DNA of 46,308 nucleotides from Halothiobacillus sp. 35-54-62 (GTDB lineage: Bacteria; Pseudomonadota; Gammaproteobacteria; Halothiobacillales; Halothiobacillaceae): positions 1 through 46,308 of the forward strand of contig NCFS01000006.1 of assembly GCA_002281295.1 (NCBI GenBank), written 5' to 3'. Under the pieces are notes generated by a model. That model did no database searches and was not told where the DNA came from. It was given only the letters and a program-made list of their open reading frames with translations. Made by a program: the position numbers and the translations under genes. Shown in pieces: positions 1-8,816 of this stretch (position 1 is the first letter of the stretch; each line of letters begins with the position of its first letter).

Positions 1-373
1 ACGTGCGCTCCGAAACCCCGCAAGCGGCTGAAGCCGCCGCGAGGGATAGGCCGGCATCCTCGAATCGCAAGCGATAGACCGAATCACACGCCTTAAAATT
101 CGGTGTGACACTTTTGCAGCCTGCAAACGAGGAGGCTTCAGAAGATTCGGTGAAAATAATCGGAATATCATTGGCTTGCCTATTGGTGGCCGTATTGCCT
201 ATTTCGCATAATAGATATTATGTTAAATCAGGTGGTGGATATTCACGCTGTGAACACTCATGCCAGTATGCAACTAATGAGGAACATTTGAAATTTTGGT
301 ATCTTTAGGTAGGTTTATAAGAATAGTATTGAGTGTCAGTTTTGAGCGGTCTAAATTAAGGAAGATTCTGGCT
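1..373. other. Left-edge accessory DNA, no confident gene
   Basis: No complete gene can be supported here. On the minus strand the first ~190 bases keep one frame open. Near the window edge that frame reads LRFEDAGLSLAAASAACGVS, which resembles a helix-turn-helix of the kind found in transposase or phage regulators, but no in-frame ATG precedes it and the frame leaves the window. A plus-strand frame starting with GTG at 105 and ending at 308 has no good ribosome site and no recognisable domain. The base composition becomes AT-rich from about 150 onward, matching the following diguanylate cyclase gene. Confidence 0.3.
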
Positions 374-1984
374 ATGATGCATCAATCAACAAAGCTGCCC
401 ATCGATGATGTACATCAAAAGACTGATTGGTTAATGATGAACGCCTCTCTCGCATCATTATCTGTTGCGCTGGAGTCCAAAACGGCCAAATATCGCACCC
501 AACTTTTCGATCTTTTAAGCCAAGCCGAATACATGCTTAACGGGGCAAAATCAGAAAATCTTTTTCATTTGACCCGCTTGTTAAATCGATTGCACCAAGC
601 AATTCGTCGAGAAATCACCACTCCATCGGAAGATTTTAGCCGAATAATACGCATTATGCGGCACATCGAACTTGTAATTAAAAATGGAAGCTTAAAGGAC
701 GATCAAAGTAATTTCCCAGTTGCTTTGATTTTAACGGAGTGTGATCCGAGTGATGAATTATTAGATGCTTTATTGCGTTACGGGTTCGCTTTTCAAGTTT
801 TAAAATTTAATGACTTAAGATCAGATCAACTACTGGGTTTAATTAATAATTCAGAATTGATTATTTCTATTTTGAACACGGATCGCGCTATTTATTTCTT
901 AGTAGATTTGCTTTCCCCTCTTGCAGACGTTATTAAAAAACAGCCTTCAATACTAATTTCAAATCATGATTCATTTGCAGAACGTTCGGCGGCAGTAAAG
1001 CTTGGATTAGCTAATTTTTTAACAGAGCCATTAAATATTAATCGTTTAAATACCATACTCCAAGCTTCTAAATTTTATGAAAATTTTGACAAACCAATCC
1101 ATGTTTTAATGATAGATGACATGGCTACAGCCGGTGCTTATTGGGGAAAGCGACTCAAAGATAAGAACATGATTTTCAAGTTTGAATCAAACCCTGAAGA
1201 TGCTTACCTTTCTGCCATTGAATCACCACCCGATATAATTTTATTAGACTTATACATGCCGGTTATTAATGGGATAGAATTAGCTAAAGTTTTTCGTGAG
1301 CACCCTCTTCTTATCGATGTGCCTATTTTATTTATGTCGACGGAAGAAGATGATATTTGCAGGATGGATGCCAAAATCCAGGGTGGAGATGATTTTTTAA
1401 ATAAATCAATCCCTGTTGATTATCTTATAAAAATGATAAATTATCGCGCTTTTAGATATCGTCAGTCGAATGCGATAAAGATGAGTGATTCCCTAACAGG
1501 GCTATTAAATCACAATGCAATAAAAGAATTTATAAATACAGAAATTGAGCGTGCAAACCGTCAAAATTATTCTTTAACCATTGTTTTAATTGATATAGAT
1601 AATTTTAAAAAAGTAAATGATTTGCACGGTCACCAAGCGGGTGACATCGTTATCAGGAAACTTTCCAACATGCTTAATACGCGATTAAGGCGTTACGATG
1701 GTATTGGGCGATATGGTGGCGAGGAATTTATGTTAGCACTACCAAACACCGATGCGCTGACCGCATTAAATCTTGTCAATCGAATACGTGTTGACTTCTC
1801 AAGAAAGCCTATAAATATTAGCAATGATAGGAATATTGTTGTGACTTTTAGTGCGGGTGTTTCAAGTTTCCCTGAACATCAAGATTTAACAACACTGATA
1901 GAAGCTGCGGACAATAATCTTTATTTAGCGAAAAAAGCGGGCCGAAATCGTGTGATCTGCACCCCTCCTCCGTCTTCTGTTTAA
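374..1984 (+). CDS. PleD-like response regulator diguanylate cyclase (REC-REC-GGDEF)
   Basis: Predicted cytoplasmic enzyme making cyclic di-GMP from two GTP. The 536-residue product has a helical N-terminal ~110 residues, then a degenerate receiver-like domain (about 120-240) without the usual phospho-acceptor Asp and Lys. A normal receiver follows (about 245-370), with the acidic pair in MIDD, phospho-Asp 292 in ILLDLYMP, and a Lys in FLNKS. The GGDEF domain has an intact GGEEF (448-452) and the product-inhibition motif RRYD (RxxD) at the usual spacing upstream. The frame is open from 296, but ATGATG at 374 with AAGGAAG about 10 bases upstream is the better start. The gene is clearly more AT-rich than the rest of the window, which suggests acquisition. 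It converges on the hsd island only 6 bases away with no visible terminator. Its input signal and partner kinase are unknown. Confidence 0.85.
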   Translation: MMHQSTKLPIDDVHQKTDWLMMNASLASLSVALESKTAKYRTQLFDLLSQAEYMLNGAKSENLFHLTRLLNRLHQAIRREITTPSEDFSRIIRIMRHIELVIKNGSLKDDQSNFPVALILTECDPSDELLDALLRYGFAFQVLKFNDLRSDQLLGLINNSELIISILNTDRAIYFLVDLLSPLADVIKKQPSILISNHDSFAERSAAVKLGLANFLTEPLNINRLNTILQASKFYENFDKPIHVLMIDDMATAGAYWGKRLKDKNMIFKFESNPEDAYLSAIESPPDIILLDLYMPVINGIELAKVFREHPLLIDVPILFMSTEEDDICRMDAKIQGGDDFLNKSIPVDYLIKMINYRAFRYRQSNAIKMSDSLTGLLNHNAIKEFINTEIERANRQNYSLTIVLIDIDNFKKVNDLHGHQAGDIVIRKLSNMLNTRLRRYDGIGRYGGEEFMLALPNTDALTALNLVNRIRVDFSRKPINISNDRNIVVTFSAGVSSFPEHQDLTTLIEAADNNLYLAKKAGRNRVICTPPPSSV

Positions 1985-1990
1985 TTATTG

Positions 1991-2566
1991 TTAATCTGTG
2001 ATGGCAGTAATTAGTCGATATTGAATAATTCGAAATTGGCGTCGTTTTAGAGCGTGCGCAGGGACGATTGATGCACAGATTCGATGCAGCTGCTCTTCGA
2101 AATACTGTTCAGTGAGGACGGAACCACCGGCCTTGATCCGATCATCATCCATCACGTAGGCCTTGATGGTGAACTGCTCGATGATGCCCGTGGCCCACTT
2201 ACGGAACTGCACCGCACGCTCGGAGTTGACCTTGTAGCCCACCGCGATGATGGCGGGCAGGCTGTAGTGCTGGGTGTTGTAGCTCTTGCCGTCGGCGGCA
2301 GTTATCCGGAATTTCCGGATAACTGAATCTTCCTGCAGCTCGTTGTCGCTAAAGATTTTTTTCAGGTGTTCATTCACCGTGCGCACGTTCACATCGTAGA
2401 GCAAGCCCATCATTTTCTGGGTGATCCAGACGTTCTCTTCGGCGTACACCGCTTCCACGCCCCCTTGGCCGCTGGCAGCAATGAAGATCAGGTATTCCGC
2501 CGCCGAAGAACGAACGATGGAGACATCGGTATTCTTGGGTGGCTGGGGTGGTTTGCGCTGGCTCAT
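1991..2566 (-). CDS. RhuM-family protein, C-terminally truncated
   Basis: The first ~160 residues match the RhuM (Salmonella virulence-island) family. They contain the helix-turn-helix-like stretch [20 protein letters not shown], the segment [24 protein letters not shown], and [23 protein letters not shown]. Family members usually run to about 330 residues and continue after the QLxRIREIR helix. Here that helix breaks off at QLHRI and is followed by about 30 unrelated residues before the stop, so a deletion or junction at about 2060-2075 seems to have removed the C-terminal half. Its ATG overlaps the hsdR stop (ATGA), so it is the last gene of the fic-hsdR-rhuM run and is probably translationally coupled. 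The biochemical function of RhuM is not established, and this shortened form may be inactive. Confidence 0.7.
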   Translation of the reverse strand: MSQRKPPQPPKNTDVSIVRSSAAEYLIFIAASGQGGVEAVYAEENVWITQKMMGLLYDVNVRTVNEHLKKIFSDNELQEDSVIRKFRITAADGKSYNTQHYSLPAIIAVGYKVNSERAVQFRKWATGIIEQFTIKAYVMDDDRIKAGGSVLTEQYFEEQLHRICASIVPAHALKRRQFRIIQYRLITAITD

Positions 2567-5500
2567 ATCACGCCGCCCACGCCCTTAAACTTCTCAACAA
2601 AAGCCACGATCTTCTGAAACACGCTTTGCTTTTTGGAAAGATACTGCGGATTAAGCGGGCTCATTTTAGGCAGAATGGCATTAAGCTCAGTGCCATTGTC
2701 GCTGGCAAACTCGCGTTTTAATGACGTGGCGATATAGCGCCTAGCCGCTTCTGCATTTAGGCTCTCGGCGTCAATCAGTTCTTGCGCCTCACGTTGTTGT
2801 TCGGCTTGGGCAAAGCTAAAGAAGGCATCAATTACGCTGGCTTTATCGCCAATCTGATCTAGGTCGGTTTGATTAATAAAATCAACCAGCAAATTTTCTT
2901 TGGCGCGATTACCAAGGCTGGCGCGAATCACGCGGCGCACTTCATCTACTAATTCGGACTTGCTCTTAATCTTCTTATTGTGCTCAAAGATCAGCTCCAA
3001 AATGTAATCCAGATTAATCTCCTGCGATTTAAGCAAGTCCACCTCAAACACCACATCATTCCAGTCGAGGCTGGCTGTGTCTTTCTCTGCGCCCGATTTT
3101 TCCCGGCGCAGCCAATCGCGAATATCGTTATAGCTCGAGCGGTAATCTTGAATTGTCCGTTCTGCCGGCATCTTGATGGCTTGCAGTGCGCTCAAATCGT
3201 CGTCGCTCAAATAATGCGCTGCTTTAAACGCCGCCACCGCCGCCAGGTCGGCCATATCCACGCTTTGCAACGCCTTTAGGCTGGCGAACTCATCATAGTT
3301 TTGCAGCACGTTCTCCACGCGCAAATACTCACCAAACAGCTTGGCAAATGCCTTTTTATCGGCTTCCTTTTCAATGGCGGCGGGGTCAGGAAAGCGTGTT
3401 TCCAACTCACCTACCACGTCCACAAAACCGCGCCGCGCTTCACCTGTCACCGCGTCGGTAAAGCCTTCCATGTATTCGGTGTAGCTTTTCTCTAGCACCA
3501 CGTTCTTGGTGTTCTTATCGCCAAACAGGGTAATGGCATCAATGGTGGCCTGTTCCAAATCACGAAAGGTAACGATGTTGCCAAAGGTTTTGGTGGCATC
3601 AAAAATGCGGTTGGTGCGCGAATAGGCCTGCATCAGCCCGTGGTAACGCAGGTTTTTATCCACAAACAACGTGTTCAGGGTGGGCGCATCAAAGCCGGTT
3701 AAAAACATGCCCACCACAATCAGCAGATCGATCTCTTTGGCCTTTACTTGCTTGGCCAAATCGCGGTAGTAGTTCTGAAAGCCGTTGCTATCCACACTAA
3801 AATTGGTTTTAAACAGCGCGTTATAGTCGGCGATGGCCGCGCTTAAAAACTCTTTGGCGCTGCTGTTCATGGCTGAAACATCAAAGCTCTCATCCGGAAT
3901 ATCGCCAGCGGCATCTTGTTCTTCATTGGCGGCGAACGAGAAAATGGTAGCCACTTTGAGCGGCTTAAAACGCTCGTTCCCACGCTCCTGCGTGGGAACG
4001 CACATCTCATTTTTCAGCTGTTGAAATGCCTCGTAATACAGCTTGGCGGCATCCACACTGCTTACAGCGAATAGGGCATTAAAGCCTTTGGCTCCCGCCT
4101 GCAAGCGGTGCGTTTTTTGGCGAAAGTTCTTCAAAATGTACTGAGTAATTTCCCGAATACGGTCAGGGTGCAACAAGGCCTGCTTGTTCTCGGCCGCGCT
4201 GAGTTTTTTCTCATCCTGCTCGGTTTCGATGGCCTTGAACTGCGGGCGTACATCGTTGTAATCCACCTTGAACTTAAGCACTTTTTCATCACGAATCGCA
4301 TCGGTAATCACATACGAATGCAGCTCGCGGCCAAACACACTGGCGGTCGTCTCTGCGCCCAAGGCGTTTTGCGGGAAAATCGGCGTGCCGGTAAAGCCAA
4401 ACTGATAGAACTTCTTAAATTTCTTCTTCAGGTTTTTTTGCGCTTCACCAAACTGGCTGCGGTGGCACTCATCAAAAATAAACACCACCTGCTTGTTGTA
4501 AATGGGCAGGTCGCCCTCGCTCTTCATCAAGTTATTAAGCTTTTGAATGGTGGTGACGATAATTTTGTTATCGTCTTTATCCAGATTACGCTTAAGGCCA
4601 GCGGTGCTGTCCGAGCCATTCACGCTATCGGGCGAAAAGCGCTGGTATTCCTTCATGGTCTGGTAATCCAAGTCTTTGCGGTCCACCACAAAAAACACCT
4701 TGTCGATAAACGTAAGCTCGGTGGCCAAACGGGCTACCTTGAAACTGGTCAGCGTTTTACCCGAGCCAGTGGTGTGCCAAATAAAACCACCGCTTTCCGT
4801 GTTGCTCCAGTTTTTAGCTTGATAAGCACTGTTGATTTTCCACAAAATGCGCTCGGTGGCGGCAATCTGATAAGGGCGCATTACCAGCAACACGTTGCTC
4901 ACATCAAACACCGAATAATGCAGCAACACATTAAGCAAGGTGTGTTTTTGCAAAAAGGTGGCGGTAAAGTCTTTTAAGTCTTTGATCAGGCTGTTGTCCG
5001 CCCGAGCCCAGTTCATAGTGAAATCAAAACTGTTTTTATTGCGCGCCGTGGTGTTGGCAAAATAACGGCTATCGGTGCCATTGCTGATCACAAACAGCTG
5101 CAAATATTTGAATAAAGACTGCCCGCTGTTAAAGCTCTCTTTGCTGTAACGATGTACCTGATTAAAGGCTTCACGAATCGCCACACCGCGTTTTTTAAGC
5201 TCCACCTGCACCAGCGGCAAGCCATTCACCAAAATCGTCACATCATAGCGGTTGGCGTGGCTGCCCTTCTGCTCAAACTGTTTAATCACCTGCAGCGTGT
5301 TGCGGGCGATGTTGTTCTTGTCCAGCAGGTAAATGTTCTGGATGCGGCCATCGTCAAACACAAAATCATGGATATAGTCATCGTGGATTTTGCGGGTTTT
5401 ATCCACAATGCCATCGCTGGGTTTATCCAGATAGATTTCCACAAAGCGCCGCCATTCGCCCTCGGAAAATTGCACATTATTCAGCGTTTGCAAAGCGACG

Positions 5501-5694
5501 CGCACATTGGCCAGCAAGGCCTCGGGCGTGTTTAGTCCGGGCAGGTATTCGTAGCCCTGATTTTGCAAATCCTGAATGAACTCCCGCTCCAAATCGTATT
5601 CGCTTTGGTAGCTTTCGCACACGCTCGATTCTTTGACGTATTTATCCAGAACGATGAAGTTGTTTGATTCCGCGATGGTTTTGTAATCCGTCAT
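2563..5694 (-). CDS. hsdR: Type I restriction enzyme, motor/nuclease subunit HsdR
   Basis: Restriction subunit of a type I (EcoR124/IC-like) system. It translocates DNA with ATP and cuts unmethylated DNA when bound to HsdM2-HsdS. The 1043-residue length is normal. The nuclease domain near residues 155-167 has [12 protein letters not shown], carrying the E-x-K of the PD-(D/E)xK site. The SF2 motor has Walker A TTGSGKT (about 309-315) and Walker B/DEAD-box DECH (about 408-411), and later motifs such as GFTGTPI and [12 protein letters not shown]. The ATG overlaps the fic stop (ATGA) and the stop overlaps the downstream rhuM start. Oddity: a 24-bp REP palindrome (3976-3999) lies inside the frame and encodes the run VPTQERGN at about residues 566-573, just before [17 protein letters not shown]. 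The motor motifs remain intact, so activity is plausible but unproven. Confidence 0.93.
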   Translation of the reverse strand: MTDYKTIAESNNFIVLDKYVKESSVCESYQSEYDLEREFIQDLQNQGYEYLPGLNTPEALLANVRVALQTLNNVQFSEGEWRRFVEIYLDKPSDGIVDKTRKIHDDYIHDFVFDDGRIQNIYLLDKNNIARNTLQVIKQFEQKGSHANRYDVTILVNGLPLVQVELKKRGVAIREAFNQVHRYSKESFNSGQSLFKYLQLFVISNGTDSRYFANTTARNKNSFDFTMNWARADNSLIKDLKDFTATFLQKHTLLNVLLHYSVFDVSNVLLVMRPYQIAATERILWKINSAYQAKNWSNTESGGFIWHTTGSGKTLTSFKVARLATELTFIDKVFFVVDRKDLDYQTMKEYQRFSPDSVNGSDSTAGLKRNLDKDDNKIIVTTIQKLNNLMKSEGDLPIYNKQVVFIFDECHRSQFGEAQKNLKKKFKKFYQFGFTGTPIFPQNALGAETTASVFGRELHSYVITDAIRDEKVLKFKVDYNDVRPQFKAIETEQDEKKLSAAENKQALLHPDRIREITQYILKNFRQKTHRLQAGAKGFNALFAVSSVDAAKLYYEAFQQLKNEMCVPTQERGNERFKPLKVATIFSFAANEEQDAAGDIPDESFDVSAMNSSAKEFLSAAIADYNALFKTNFSVDSNGFQNYYRDLAKQVKAKEIDLLIVVGMFLTGFDAPTLNTLFVDKNLRYHGLMQAYSRTNRIFDATKTFGNIVTFRDLEQATIDAITLFGDKNTKNVVLEKSYTEYMEGFTDAVTGEARRGFVDVVGELETRFPDPAAIEKEADKKAFAKLFGEYLRVENVLQNYDEFASLKALQSVDMADLAAVAAFKAAHYLSDDDLSALQAIKMPAERTIQDYRSSYNDIRDWLRREKSGAEKDTASLDWNDVVFEVDLLKSQEINLDYILELIFEHNKKIKSKSELVDEVRRVIRASLGNRAKENLLVDFINQTDLDQIGDKASVIDAFFSFAQAEQQREAQELIDAESLNAEAARRYIATSLKREFASDNGTELNAILPKMSPLNPQYLSKKQSVFQKIVAFVEKFKGVGGVI
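3976..3999. repeat. REP palindrome inside hsdR
   Basis: Perfect inverted repeat with 10-base arms GTTCCCACGC and GCGTGGGAAC around the loop TCCT. It is the same element as the cluster at 8239-8806. It is translated as part of hsdR on the minus strand without disrupting the frame. Confidence 0.9.
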
Positions 5695-6668
5695 ACCTGA
5701 ACCTCCCAGTGTCCCGTTTTATCTGAGCCGATTCTTTTTAATCTGCCCGCGTGTTGTAACTTAGCCATCGCACGGGCAATCGTTCGCACATCTTTTTTAA
5801 GGGTATCGGCTAGTTGTTGACGCGTGAGATGCGCATTGCCTTGAACCAATATCAAGATCGCATCTGGTGTTTTAAGCTCCGCGATAGGTACAGGGGCGTT
5901 TGCTAGGGCGTTTGCCGGGGCGTTTTGTGCCAAGGTTTGCGCAATCACCGTGAGCATAAAATGAATAAAAGGCGTGCTATCGGCGTGCTGATCGGCCGCT
6001 TCAAGTGCTTGATAGTATTGTGACTGATAGTCTTTGATGACGCTTTCCAGCGGCAGAGATAAAAACAGCGGATGCCATTGCGACAAAATTAAGGTTTGCC
6101 ACAAACGCCCCATGCGGCCATTGCCATCGCTAAACGGATGAATAAACTCAAACTCATAATGAAACACACAGCTTGCGATCAAAGGATGGTCTTTTGCCTG
6201 TTTTAACCACCGGCTTAAATCGGCCATCAACCCCGACACCTGATGCGCAGGCGGGGCGACATGATGCACGACCCCAGCTTTGTGAATACCCACCGCCTTA
6301 TCGCGAAACACACCAGCATTGAGCAAAACCTCAGCCATCATCAAGCCATGGGCGCTGAGTAAATCATGGATGTTCGATGGCTCAAAATTGGGCAGGGCAT
6401 CGTAAGCGGCAATGGCCCCGTTTACCTCAGCCAATTCCCGCACAGTACCCAGCACCCGCTGCCCATCGACAATCGCCGTGATCTGTTCTTCAGTTAAGGT
6501 ATTACCTTCAATCGCCAGCGTGCCGGTAATGGTTTTAATGCGGTTTTGTTTGCGTAACTGCGGCGAGGCATTTAAAGCACTGGCATCCAGCCGACCGACC
6601 TGCTGGCTAATTTCGGCGACCAGATTCAAAATTTCGCTGGTAATGGTAAAGGGCGGTTGATAAGGCAT
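5691..6668 (-). CDS. Fic-domain protein with N-terminal inhibitory motif and C-terminal winged helix
   Basis: Predicted AMP-transferase (AMPylator) of the Fic family, 325 residues from the chosen start. The catalytic loop [12 protein letters not shown] is complete (about 176-187), with the catalytic His and the metal/phosphate-binding residues. Near the N-terminus TLAIEGN fits the (S/T)xxxE(G/N) inhibitory helix that blocks ATP binding in autoinhibited Fic proteins. The last ~60 residues ([21 protein letters not shown] region) look like a winged helix-turn-helix, suggesting DNA binding or autoregulation. The frame extends 12 codons upstream to 6704, but Met at 6668 (MPYQPPF) fits the family start and lies directly after the stop of the rhuM fragment. 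Its own stop overlaps the hsdR ATG. Fic genes are often found inside hsd operons. The target protein is unknown. Confidence 0.85.
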   Translation of the reverse strand: MPYQPPFTITSEILNLVAEISQQVGRLDASALNASPQLRKQNRIKTITGTLAIEGNTLTEEQITAIVDGQRVLGTVRELAEVNGAIAAYDALPNFEPSNIHDLLSAHGLMMAEVLLNAGVFRDKAVGIHKAGVVHHVAPPAHQVSGLMADLSRWLKQAKDHPLIASCVFHYEFEFIHPFSDGNGRMGRLWQTLILSQWHPLFLSLPLESVIKDYQSQYYQALEAADQHADSTPFIHFMLTVIAQTLAQNAPANALANAPVPIAELKTPDAILILVQGNAHLTRQQLADTLKKDVRTIARAMAKLQHAGRLKRIGSDKTGHWEVQV

Positions 6669-6669
6669 T

Positions 6670-6951
6670 TCAGGCAGCCATGGCTTGTTTAAAGCCCTTG
6701 CCACGCGCCGATTTTACGCGGTAGCCTACCGAAATAATCACATCCAAATTGTAATAATCCACTTGATAGGTTTTGCCATCGGCGGCAAAAAGAGTACGCA
6801 GGTGGCGGAAAATCACCGATTTATACCGTTCAAATATCGGCACCATCTGCTCAAGGCTCAGCCAAGCCGTGTCCTGATCCATCGCAACACTCAATTGGGC
6901 TTGACCATCGGCACGGGTAAAAATTTGGATGCGTGGGTTATCTGAATTCAT
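6670..6951 (-). pseudogene. rhuM N-terminal remnant
   Basis: About 93 residues resembling the N-terminal part of RhuM: TAWLSLEQMVPIFERYKSVI, then AADGKTYQVDYYNLDVIISV and GYRVKSARGKGF. Compared with the family it lacks the segment between the RHLRTLF helix and AADGK, and it stops after GYRVKSARGKGFKQ, where the conserved WAT...EYL helix should follow. It is therefore doubly truncated. The start at 6951 (MNSDNPRIQ) has AGGGA about 7 bases upstream. A longer frame to 6978 begins inside a REP and is unlikely to be used. It sits between hsdS and fic, with only one base between its stop and the fic start, so translation may still serve to couple fic. Confidence 0.55.
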
Positions 6952-6970
6952 GGCGTTATCCCTATCGCTC

Positions 6971-6994
6971 GTTCCCATGCTCCCGCGTGGGAAC
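6971..6994. repeat. REP palindrome between hsdS and the rhuM remnant
   Basis: Inverted repeat with arms GTTCCCATGC / GCGTGGGAAC (one mismatch) around TCCC, in the 60-base gap between the hsdS stop and the rhuM remnant. In the transcript it would form a hairpin just upstream of the remnant's ribosome site. Confidence 0.88.
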
Positions 6995-7012
6995 GCAGAC
7001 TTTTTTCAGATC

Positions 7013-8191
7013 TCATCTTATTTTTGTGGCCTCGTCAGGCCTCGGAAAGCTTAACAACACATCGCGGTAATGCGCGTATTGTTTTTGGCGCAAGGCAATT
7101 TCACGCGGCAAGCCTTCGGTGAGGGACGTGGTTAGGGCGTCGAATTTATCGAGAATGGCGACGATGCGTTTCTTCTCTTTGAGTGAAGGATTCGGAATAC
7201 TGATGCTTTCGAGATTCTTCTTGTTTAGCTTTGGTTGCGCCGCCCCCGAGATGTAGGGCGTCAAGTCAATACTATTCAAATAATATTCAACGTACCTTCG
7301 ATCAGCGTAGGTATCAAATTTCAATACATGAGCATGATTATTCACCCAGCTCTTCCCGCTGATACTGAAAGCGATTGGGGTATTTCGCGCCAACAAATTT
7401 GCACCATCTTCGGAGACAAGAAGATGGTCTCCATCAAAGATGTAGTCTTTAACATAATCGACAATTCCTGATGCGCCATAATACGGAATATCACCTAGCT
7501 CCCTTAAGCCGCTTGTAATTGGCCTGCGCAAAGAATCAAGATTATCTGCAATCTCCCCCAACGTCTTCCACTCCACTTCGCCTTGCGTTCCCACGCCGGA
7601 GCGTGGGAACGAGAGCAACTGGTCGCGGTAGTAGTGGTATTGTTTTTTACGGGCGGTCAGCTCGGTGGTCAGCTCGGTGGTCAGCTCGGTGGTCAGCTCG
7701 GTGAAGGCGTCCAAAATGCGAACGATTTCGGCTTGAATTTCAAGCGATTTTTTGGGGTTTTCAGGGCAGGGGATGGGGATTTGGAGTTTTTCAACTACAG
7801 CTTTTGATAAACGAGGAATGCTTGCTCTACGGACTTGAGATGAAATCCAATTTTGTTGCGTTAATAAAAAGTGATACAGAAATTTGCTATCAATATCACC
7901 TGACGTCAGGAAAAAATAAACATCGTCTGCTGCCCAAAATTCAACATCACTATAACCAATCTCACCTGCTGCTCCTGCGCTGATAATAAAAGCCGTGTCA
8001 GATTTAACATTACTTTTATGATAATAACCAAGTGGAGTCATGCAATTTTGATAAACAGCATAATTGCCTGTTTCCTCTAATTGACTTTTAACAAGTCTTT
8101 TTCCACGTTGAAGACTAACCACTTCCCCCAACGCCTTCCAATCCACCCCAACCCCATCCAGCAGGTTTTCCATAAAACTTGGCGTGCTCAT
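7013..8191 (-). CDS. hsdS: Type I restriction-modification specificity subunit HsdS
   Basis: DNA-recognition subunit directing HsdM and HsdR to a bipartite target. The 392 residues show two target-recognition domains (about 15-140 and 205-330), each ending in a conserved helix: LEIQAEIVRILDAF ... ARKKQYHYYRDQLLSF and KEKKRIVAILDKFDAL ... LRQKQYAHYRDVLLSF. The central spacer contains four tandem TELT units (about 164-179), encoded by four perfect 12-bp repeats. This corresponds to the TAEL repeat region whose copy number sets the gap between half-sites in EcoR124 enzymes. A REP palindrome (7587-7610) is translated right after the first helix as roughly FPRSGVGTQ. The start at 8191 has a good GGGAAAGGG site. 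The gene is separated from hsdM by the REP/RAYT block. Confidence 0.92.
   Translation of the reverse strand: MSTPSFMENLLDGVGVDWKALGEVVSLQRGKRLVKSQLEETGNYAVYQNCMTPLGYYHKSNVKSDTAFIISAGAAGEIGYSDVEFWAADDVYFFLTSGDIDSKFLYHFLLTQQNWISSQVRRASIPRLSKAVVEKLQIPIPCPENPKKSLEIQAEIVRILDAFTELTTELTTELTTELTARKKQYHYYRDQLLSFPRSGVGTQGEVEWKTLGEIADNLDSLRRPITSGLRELGDIPYYGASGIVDYVKDYIFDGDHLLVSEDGANLLARNTPIAFSISGKSWVNNHAHVLKFDTYADRRYVEYYLNSIDLTPYISGAAQPKLNKKNLESISIPNPSLKEKKRIVAILDKFDALTTSLTEGLPREIALRQKQYAHYRDVLLSFPRPDEATKIR
7587..7610. repeat. REP palindrome inside hsdS
   Basis: Perfect 10-base arms GTTCCCACGC / GCGTGGGAAC around CGGA. It lies in frame within hsdS at about residues 194-202, between the central helix and the second target-recognition domain. 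Confidence 0.9.
7655..7702. repeat. Four perfect 12-bp tandem repeats in hsdS
   Basis: The unit GGTCAGCTCGGT (plus strand) occurs four times without mismatch. On the coding strand it reads ACCGAGCTGACC, giving TELT four times. A multiple-of-three unit means slippage changes spacer length without breaking the frame. Confidence 0.95.
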
Positions 8192-8238
8192 AACCCTTTC
8201 CCCTGCAATTCACGTTCTATCTGTTCAATACTGTACTG

Positions 8239-8806
8239 GTTCCCATGCTCCTGCGTGGGAACCCTGTTTGCCCTGCCTAAACCAAGCAAGCATTCCCACG
8301 CCGGAGCGCGGGAACGAGCACGTGCTGCCCCGCTCTACTGGTTCCCACGCTCCGGCGTGGGAACCCTGTTTGCCCTGCCTAAACTAGGCATGCATTCCCA
8401 CGCGGGAGCGTGGGAATGAGCACGTGCTGCCCCCGCTCTACTGGTTCCCATGCTCCGGCGCGGGAACCCCGTTTGCCCCGCCTAAACTAGGCATGCATTC
8501 CCACGCGGGAGCGCGGGAACGAGCTCGTGTTGCCCCCGCTCTACTGGTTCCCTCTACTGGTTCCCACGCTCCTGCGTGGGAACCCGGTTGCCCTGCCTAA
8601 ACTAGGCATGCGTTCCCACGCGGGAGCGCGGGAACGAGCACGTGCTGCCCCCGCTCTACTGGTTCCCACGCTCCTGCGTGGGAACCCTGTTTGCCCTGCC
8701 TAAACTAGGCATGCATTCCCACGCGGGAGCGCGGGAACGAGCACGTGCTGCCCCCCGCTCTACTGCTGCCCCCGCTCTACTGGTTCCCATGCTCCGGCGT
8801 GGGAAC
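8239..8806. repeat. REP/BIME array (11 full palindromes)
   Basis: Eleven 24-bp REP palindromes start at 8239, 8292, 8341, 8394, 8444, 8497, 8560, 8612, 8662, 8715 and 8783, with a partial copy at 8546. Two alternating forms are seen. Form A is preceded by CTCTACTG and followed by CCTGTTTGCCCTGCCTAAAC; form B is preceded by TAGGCATGC and followed by GAGCACGTGCTGCC. A-to-B spacing is 52-53 and B-to-A is usually 49-50, so the whole is a tandem ~102-bp A+B unit, with small expansions before 8560 and 8783. The conserved linkers and alternating orientation are typical of bacterial interspersed mosaic elements. Short reading frames through it are not considered genes. Confidence 0.92.
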
Positions 8807-8816
8807 GCGTACCTTG

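Noticed and set aside
105-308. 67-codon frame near the left edge
   Set aside because: It begins with GTG without a ribosome site and shows no family features.
4108-4977. 289-codon plus-strand frame opposite hsdR
   Set aside because: Lies entirely within the conserved motor domain of hsdR on the other strand; no protein-like domain is seen.
8239-8806. CRISPR-like array
   Set aside because: Repeats are self-complementary and alternate in orientation, the linkers between them are conserved rather than unique, and there are no cas genes. A RAYT gene next to them explains the array.
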